DNA of 7,032 nucleotides from Candidatus Atribacteria bacterium (GTDB lineage Bacteria > Atribacterota > Phoenicimicrobiia > Phoenicimicrobiales > Stramentimicrobiaceae). Every line of letters starts with the position of its first letter. Positions within the stretch are counted from its first letter, which is position 1. Location of the stretch: NCBI GenBank assembly GCA_016934875.1, contig JAFGSC010000044.1, positions 1-7,032 of the forward strand, read 5' to 3'. This document shows positions 1 through 4,175 of the stretch, in pieces. The notes under the pieces are model-generated. The model searched no databases, was not told the DNA's origin, and saw only the letters and a list, made by a program, of their open reading frames with translations. The translations under genes and the position numbers were made by a program.

Positions 1-1
1 G

Positions 2-148
2 GATGACGCTTTGAAAGAACTAAAAAAGAAAACTCAGGATATTTTGAAGGAGAGTAAGACTCGCGGACACTTTCTATCGAAAGGGGACAAGAGAAAAGCA
101 AAATTATTAATAAGTCAACGAAAGGCAAAAAAGGCGAGGAGGCGATAG
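2..148 (+). CDS. rpsU: C-terminal tail of a bS21-like ribosomal protein (5' end outside window)
   Basis: The last 48 codons of a small, very basic protein are visible, ending at TAG 146-148; the start lies before the window. The residues run DDALKELKKK at the beginning, then ILKESKTRGHF, then SKGDKRKAK, and finish in KAKKARRR. This follows the order seen in bS21 proteins: a DALxxxK helix, a G/ILxExxxR turn, an aromatic followed by a KR cluster, and a Lys/Arg-rich tail. bS21 is a 30S subunit protein of about 55-70 residues that helps start-site recognition by the small subunit. The match is by pattern only, and the sequence diverges from the E. coli and Bacillus forms (no YEKP motif). No clear hairpin terminator follows the stop codon. 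Another short nucleic-acid-binding basic protein is the alternative. Confidence 0.55.
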   Translation, partial: DDALKELKKKTQDILKESKTRGHFLSKGDKRKAKLLISQRKAKKARRR

Positions 149-386
149 ATTTATATTAAATAAAATACTCTCAAACAAGTGGGATTATCTTTAAAACTGA
201 ATACCAAAATAATAAATATAATTCGGAAATAGATCTTCGCATAGCTTTAATGGTTTTCAATGCTTTTTCACTTTATACATTTTTTTATTGACAGGATAGT
301 CCTTATACCTTTCTCGGGATCACTAGTTATAAGAAATTCCTTTTTTATGTTTAAAAGGGGGCTATACTCCTTAGTGTATTCTATTA
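149..386. other. AT-rich spacer without recognisable gene
   Basis: I see no open frame with protein-like content, no tRNA, no strong hairpin and no convincing promoter here. It separates the bS21-like tail from the 3' end of the decayed mutase gene on the opposite strand, so the two were convergent. It may be decayed flanking sequence. Confidence 0.4.
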
Positions 387-1034
387 TTATTGAATTTGTA
401 ATAGTAATCTGAATATATTATTTCTTTTAGCTTCCGATGTGTTTTTATCCCTATCTTCGTCTAAGCAGAAGTTGCGAAAATCGTTCTGTCCGGGGAGAAT
501 TCTATAGTAATACTATTACTTCCTTTACTTCTTTAAACTGTTCGACCTATAGGGCAGCAATTCTCGCCGCTGCTCAATGTACGCAGGATTATGGAGCCTA
601 TTTCCAGATTTAATAATAGTTCTGTTCTACGATTGATAATCTTCAATATCTTCAGAGGACTTTAACAATTTTTATTATATCTAAACCTTTCAAAGAGATT
701 TTTTACTTTTTCTTGCCCATTTTTGCTGGTATGTGCAAGGCTTTCCAGGGAATCAGAATAGTAGCCATACTCTCTATATATTTTTTCTAAAACATCAAAT
801 AAGGTCATACCTATTGATTTATAGTAAGCGGTTATTTGAACCTCCCCCGTTTTACCGGACACCAGGATATATAGATATAATAAAATTCATTGGAGGTTCA
901 AAGTATATGGAAGGAAAGAAAAGATAGTCTAGGAGTGAATCAAGGACTATATCTATTTATTAGCAGGGTTATCCTGTTTCCCTGTCAGAATTTGCTACCT
1001 ACCATTGTTGATGCCTTAAATAAGTCCAATTTCC
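387..1034 (-). pseudogene. Decayed phosphoglucomutase / phospho-sugar mutase remnant
   Basis: Reading the minus strand from 1034 downwards gives ordered but broken pieces of an alpha-D-phosphohexomutase of the PgcA type, which interconverts glucose-1- and glucose-6-phosphate. Around 1034-975 one frame reads EIGLI, stop, GINNGR, stop, QILTGKQ, matching the family stretch around LLTGNQ that follows the metal-binding loop. At 862-662 an uninterrupted frame gives ITAYYKSIGMTLFDVLEKIY then REYGYYSDSLESL, which closely resembles the conserved AAYYKxxGKTLxDxLExIYxEYGYY helix region. Near 659-525 follow SEDIEDYQS, a stop, and LPYRSNSLKK, resembling the DY and LPxSNxL segments. Around 449-387 DKNTSEAKR leads to a terminal TAA. 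At least three frame changes or stops occur. The approximately 90-100 residues normally between GNQ and AAYYK are mostly missing, as is everything N-terminal. I am fairly sure of the family and less sure of the exact borders. Confidence 0.62.
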
Positions 1035-1097
1035 ATAATTTTTGAGGTAAGAAAAAAATATCCACAAGTTGTTGACACGAACCATTTATTTTACTTC

Positions 1098-1126
1098 TTG
1101 AATTTTTAAAATGCATAATGTAAAAT
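1098..1126 (+). promoter_or_regulatory. Candidate sigma-70 type promoter for the kinase-regulator operon
   Basis: TTGAAT at 1098-1103 and TAAAAT at 1121-1126 are separated by exactly 17 bases, each one mismatch or so from the TTGACA/TATAAT consensus. Transcription from here would give a leader of about 115 bases before the TTG start at 1248. In such AT-rich sequence chance matches are common, so this is a prediction only. The TATACT at 1214-1219 is an alternative -10 box without a matching -35. Confidence 0.35.
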
Positions 1127-1179
1127 AATTTTAGTAGATGGATTAGTTTTGATTAGTATTGTCTTATAAGCTTATTGTC

Positions 1180-1203
1180 TTTAAAAAGTAGATACTTTTT
1201 AAA
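1180..1203. promoter_or_regulatory. Perfect 11-bp inverted repeat, candidate operator
   Basis: TTTAAAAAGTA (1180-1190), a 2-base spacer GA, then TACTTTTTAAA (1193-1203) form a perfect two-fold symmetric site. It lies 45 bases before the kinase start codon. If the TATACT at 1214-1219 acts as a -10 box, the palindrome would be centred over its -35 position, a usual place for a dimeric regulator. It is not followed by a T-run of terminator type and the stem contains only two G-C pairs, so a DNA-binding site fits better than an RNA hairpin. The binding protein is unknown. Confidence 0.4.
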
Positions 1204-1236
1204 CAGTAACCAGTATACTATTTAAATAAAATTTTT

Positions 1237-1243
1237 GGTGAGG
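1237..1243 (+). promoter_or_regulatory. Ribosome binding site fixing a TTG start
   Basis: GGTGAGG lies four bases before the TTG at 1248. The kinase frame is closed just upstream by a TGA at 1239-1241, which overlaps this site, and the next in-frame ATG is codon 80, inside the PAS domain. The TTG is therefore the only sensible start. Confidence 0.6.
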
Positions 1244-1247
1244 CATT

Positions 1248-2459
1248 TTGGACTCCGAAAAATTAGGTAATAAAGAAAATAAAGCTAAAGAAAAAGATTT
1301 AAACTATAAAAAAAATAATTATTTTAAATATCTGTTCGATTATTCCCCAGATTTTCAAGTAATCCTGAATAATAAAGGAAAAATAATCAGAGTAAATAAG
1401 GTGTTTAAAGAAATTACTGGAAAAAAGAAGAGGGAATTAATTGGTAATCTTATTGATGAATTCATACCCGAATTCAAAAAAATAATGACAGAATTAAGAG
1501 ATAAAAGAATAAAGAAAAAAAGAGTAACGGATATAGAAATAAGTGTAAATAGGCCAGGAAGAGAACCATTGTTTTGTGAATTAATATGTATGGCATTTAT
1601 TAACAAAGAAGGAGAGAAAATTATTCATCTCAGCGGTAGGGATATAACGGAAAGAAAAAGATTACAACTTAATCTTTTAGAAACAGACGAAAAGTTAGAA
1701 AAAAAAGTAACAAAAAGTGCCAAAAAATTAAAAAAAGCCCGATCCAAGCTTAATCAATTGAAGAAGTTATCTATAATCGGACAATCTGTGATTAATGTAG
1801 CGCATGAAATCAGGAATCCTTTAACTACTATCAACTTAATTGTGCAATATTTAGAGAGCATACCTGCTGACAATTACCATGCAGAACAATTACAGTCAAT
1901 CCAAAGAAACCTAAAGCGCATAGATAAGATTGTATTTAGCTTATTACATCTTTTCCAGACCTCTGGCTTTAATTTTTCCTATTGCAATGTTAATGGAATA
2001 TTTGAAAGATTAAATTCTACTTTAGGGCATTCCTTTCCAAGGAATATTAAAATCGTTGAGAAATATGGTTCAAATATACCCCAGGGTTGGTTTGATTCGG
2101 CTTGTCTGGAACAGGTTTTTTTAAACATCATATTTAATGCTATCCAGGCGATGCCAAAGGGTGGGGAACTTTATATTACGACCAGTTTTGATCCTGCCAA
2201 AAATGTAATAATGATAGAATTTAAAGATACCGGGATAGGTATTCCGGAAGAAAACCTGAAAAAAATATTAAAACCCTATTTTACTACTTTTAAAGGAGGA
2301 ACTGGTTTAGGCCTTACTATTAGTCGGAATATCGTAAGGAAACATAAGGGCACTATGTCTATAGACAGCAAGCCAGGGGAAGGGGCTATTATTAGTATTT
2401 GCCTTCCCATAAAGAAAGAAAGAGAAAAAAACAGGAAACGAGATGAAAATAATGACTAA
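1248..2459 (+). CDS. Soluble PAS-domain sensor histidine kinase (NtrB-like)
   Basis: This 403-residue protein autophosphorylates on histidine and should pass the phosphate to the response regulator encoded next. Residues about 25-140 form a PAS sensor domain that closes with the typical GRDITERK (130-137). A lysine-rich coiled segment (about 138-172) leads into the HisKA domain, with H186 in VAHEIRNPLTTI. The HATPase_c domain shows the N box NIIFNAIQAMP (293-303), the G1 box DTGIGIP (327-333) and the G2 box GGTGLGL (350-356). No transmembrane segment or signal peptide is present, so it senses inside the cytoplasm, as NtrB does. The C-terminal tail (389-403) is highly charged. Translation begins at TTG behind GGTGAGG. 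Its 3' end overlaps the regulator gene by 17 bases, which implies co-translation. The signal cannot be read from the PAS sequence. GC is low; one 60-base line at 1501 has 27%. Confidence 0.93.
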   Translation: MDSEKLGNKENKAKEKDLNYKKNNYFKYLFDYSPDFQVILNNKGKIIRVNKVFKEITGKKKRELIGNLIDEFIPEFKKIMTELRDKRIKKKRVTDIEISVNRPGREPLFCELICMAFINKEGEKIIHLSGRDITERKRLQLNLLETDEKLEKKVTKSAKKLKKARSKLNQLKKLSIIGQSVINVAHEIRNPLTTINLIVQYLESIPADNYHAEQLQSIQRNLKRIDKIVFSLLHLFQTSGFNFSYCNVNGIFERLNSTLGHSFPRNIKIVEKYGSNIPQGWFDSACLEQVFLNIIFNAIQAMPKGGELYITTSFDPAKNVIMIEFKDTGIGIPEENLKKILKPYFTTFKGGTGLGLTISRNIVRKHKGTMSIDSKPGEGAIISICLPIKKEREKNRKRDENND

Positions 2460-3864
2460 GGCCAATATTTTAATCATTGATGATGAAGTCGATTTATGCC
2501 AGAGTCTGCTTCGATTATTAGAAAAAGAAGAATACAAAGTTTTTGTTGCCTATAGTGGTGAAGAAGGTTTGATAAAGGTTAAAGAATATTTACCAGATTT
2601 AATCCTTTTGGATTTAAAGATGAGCGGAATAGGTGGAATTGAGACATTAGAGAAAATTATTGCCATCGACAAGGACATTCCGGTCATTATGCTAACTGCT
2701 TATCAGACCGTAGAAAGTGCAGTAAAGGCAATGAAGCTCGGAGCTTATGATTATATTAACAAACCCTTTAACATCGAAGAATTGAAGATAGTTATTAAAA
2801 AAGCTCTCCGGGAGCGCGATTTATCCCGGGAAGTAGTTTCCCTGCGTCACCATATAAGAGAAAAATACAGTTTTCATAATATAATTGGGAAAAGTGATAA
2901 AATAAAAGAAGTGCTGTATAAGATTGAAAAAGTTGCTCCCACCAATGCCACAGTGTTAATTAGAGGAGATAGCGGTACCGGGAAAGAGCTAATTGCCAAG
3001 ACTATCCATCAGCACAGTCCCAGAAGAGATAAGCCATTTATAGCCATTGATTGTAACAGCATGCCGGAAACTCTGATAGAAAGCGAATTATTTGGTCATA
3101 CTAGGGGAGCCTTTACCGGAGCAGCAGCTAAAAGAATAGGTAAATTTGAATTGGCACAAGGAGGGACATTTTTTTTAGATGAGATTGGAAATTTGTCAGT
3201 AAATATTCAGGCGAAGTTGCTTAGAGCGCTTCAGGAAAGGGAAATAATCCCTATTGGAGATAATTATCCGGTTAAAATTGATGTAAGGGTTATTATCGCC
3301 AGTAATACTAACTTAGAAGAGGGAATAAAACAGGGTAATTTTAGAGAAGACTTATATTACCGGATAAATGTTTTTTCGATTCCTCTTCCTACTTTACAGG
3401 AGCGAAAAGAAGACATACCTTTGTTAGCTTTGCATTTTTTAAATCAATTCAATCCAATATTTGGAAAGAAAATTAAGGATATTTCGGAAGAATGTATGAA
3501 ATTACTGATAGGCTATTCCTGGCCAGGCAATATCCGGGAACTCCAAAATGTTATTTCGCAGGCCATAATTATGGCTGAAGACATTATATTACCAGAGCAT
3601 TTACCTGATTTTGTAGCAGAGAACAAATTTGATGCCAACTTGAGCCCTGTTTCTGTGTCGGGTGAAGGGAAGAATACTTTCCCCACTGACTTCTCTCTTA
3701 AAAATCATATTGACCAGCTTTCTCGAGATGCAGAAAGAAGAATTATTCTGGAAATGTTAAAAAAAACAAATTGGAATAAGGCTGAAGCAGCCAGGTTATT
3801 AAAGATGAATTATAAAACCTTATATTTAAAGATTAAAGAATTTAAACTCCACCCTCCAAAATAG
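2443..3864 (+). CDS. NtrC-family sigma-54-dependent response regulator
   Basis: This 473-residue protein is a complete enhancer-binding activator. The receiver domain (about 6-120) has the acidic pair D13/D14, phospho-acceptor D57 in LLDLKM, T85 and K107 in NKPF. The AAA+ domain (about 145-375) has Walker A GDSGTGKE (175-182), the sigma-54 contact loop GAFTGA (222-227), Walker B FFLDEIG (243-249) and the arginine region REDLYYRIN (301-309). A Fis-type helix-turn-helix lies near 443-467 (NKAEAARLLKMNYKTLYLKI). Nothing essential appears to be missing. In this family, phosphorylation drives oligomerisation on an upstream enhancer, and ATP hydrolysis opens the sigma-54 promoter. The ATG at 2443 is chosen because AGGA (2433-2436) lies six bases before it; ATG 2452 would be too far. 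The gene overlaps the kinase by 17 bases. A perfect sigma-54 promoter sits 222 bases after its stop, which makes the downstream gene its likely target. Confidence 0.95.
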   Translation: MKIMTKANILIIDDEVDLCQSLLRLLEKEEYKVFVAYSGEEGLIKVKEYLPDLILLDLKMSGIGGIETLEKIIAIDKDIPVIMLTAYQTVESAVKAMKLGAYDYINKPFNIEELKIVIKKALRERDLSREVVSLRHHIREKYSFHNIIGKSDKIKEVLYKIEKVAPTNATVLIRGDSGTGKELIAKTIHQHSPRRDKPFIAIDCNSMPETLIESELFGHTRGAFTGAAAKRIGKFELAQGGTFFLDEIGNLSVNIQAKLLRALQEREIIPIGDNYPVKIDVRVIIASNTNLEEGIKQGNFREDLYYRINVFSIPLPTLQERKEDIPLLALHFLNQFNPIFGKKIKDISEECMKLLIGYSWPGNIRELQNVISQAIIMAEDIILPEHLPDFVAENKFDANLSPVSVSGEGKNTFPTDFSLKNHIDQLSRDAERRIILEMLKKTNWNKAEAARLLKMNYKTLYLKIKEFKLHPPK

Positions 3865-3905
3865 CAGGCGTATGATTTGTAGTATCATTACCAATTCAGA
3901 GAACA

Positions 3906-3925
3906 ATATGGTGATGTGACCATAT
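3906..3925. promoter_or_regulatory. Palindrome, candidate upstream activator (enhancer) site
   Basis: ATATGGT (3906-3912) and ACCATAT (3919-3925) form a perfect 7-bp inverted repeat around a 6-base spacer. The site lies about 170 bases before the -24 element at 4087, a normal distance for binding by an NtrC-type activator. A second ACCATA half-site sits at 3952-3957, with TATG at 3945-3948 opposite it, possibly a weaker second site. Assigning these sites to the adjacent regulator is inference from position and symmetry only. Confidence 0.42.
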
Positions 3926-4034
3926 ATTTGATAGACAATAAGGGTATGTCAACCATAGTTTAAGGGAATAATTAAAAATAAAATTAATTAAAAAACGAAG
4001 GCTGGAAAAAAAGTTTTAACTATAAGTCTTAGTA

Positions 4035-4073
4035 AAAAGTGCATTTGGAGAGTTCTAAATGCACTTTTGTTTT
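4035..4073 (+). terminator. Intrinsic terminator after the kinase-regulator operon
   Basis: AAAAGTGCATTT (4035-4046) pairs perfectly with AAATGCACTTTT (4057-4068). The inner bases GGA and TCT can extend the stem (one G-U pair) to a GAGT tetraloop. The stem is followed by GTTTT. This is a strong rho-independent terminator and closes the operon 171 bases after the regulator stop codon. It ends just before the sigma-54 promoter, so read-through into the next gene should be limited. As a near-symmetric hairpin it might also act on a convergent transcript. Confidence 0.85.
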
Positions 4074-4086
4074 AAAAAAGATGGGT

Positions 4087-4102
4087 TGGCACAACATTTG
4101 CT
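4087..4102 (+). promoter_or_regulatory. Consensus sigma-54 (RpoN) promoter
   Basis: TGGCAC (4087-4092), five bases, then TTGCT (4098-4102) match the -24/-12 consensus TGGCAC-N5-TTGCW at every specified base. Transcription should start about 4112-4113, giving a leader of about 63 AT-rich bases before the ATG at 4176. The element is on the same strand as the downstream gene, behind a terminator, and next to a gene for a sigma-54 activator, which all support a real promoter. Confidence 0.85.
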
Positions 4103-4175
4103 TGAATTATATAGTAGTAAATATATATAGTAAATATGGAAGTGTTAGGTTTATAAAAGCAAAAAAGAAATCAAT

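Larger units (their letters stand above)
1035..1247. other. Upstream region of the kinase-regulator operon
   Basis: This very AT-rich stretch separates the mutase remnant from the kinase start. It holds a candidate promoter (1098-1126), a perfect palindrome (1180-1203), a TATACT box (1214-1219) and the ribosome binding site. No sigma-54 type -24/-12 element is visible here, so the regulator operon itself probably uses a housekeeping sigma factor. Confidence 0.5.

Noticed and set aside
662..862. Minus-strand 66-codon frame as an intact small gene
   Set aside because: Its sequence is an internal segment of a phospho-sugar mutase, with further pieces of the same family on both sides in other frames. 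It is the longest surviving piece of the pseudogene, not a gene.
733..927. Plus-strand 64-codon open frame
   Set aside because: It lies antisense to the clear mutase remnant, has no ribosome site or recognisable domain, and ends in low-complexity sequence; a shadow frame.
1072..1077. TTGACA as a -35 box
   Set aside because: No acceptable -10 hexamer lies 16-18 bases downstream (sequence there is around TTCTTG).
1355..1606. Minus-strand hydrophobic frame of 83 codons
   Set aside because: It is antisense to the PAS domain of the kinase. The hydrophobic look comes from complementing lysine-rich AAA codons.
2307..2537. Minus-strand frame of 76 codons across the kinase-regulator junction
   Set aside because: It is antisense to two well supported genes, without a ribosome site or family resemblance.
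3872..3888. ATGAT-N7-ATCAT inverted repeat after the regulator stop
   Set aside because: Only five base pairs with a long spacer in AT-rich sequence; expected by chance and no T-run follows.
4117..4137. Direct repeat GTAAATAT (4117-4124 and 4130-4137) in the hybrid gene leader
   Set aside because: Very short and AT-rich; more likely simple sequence than an iteron or binding site.
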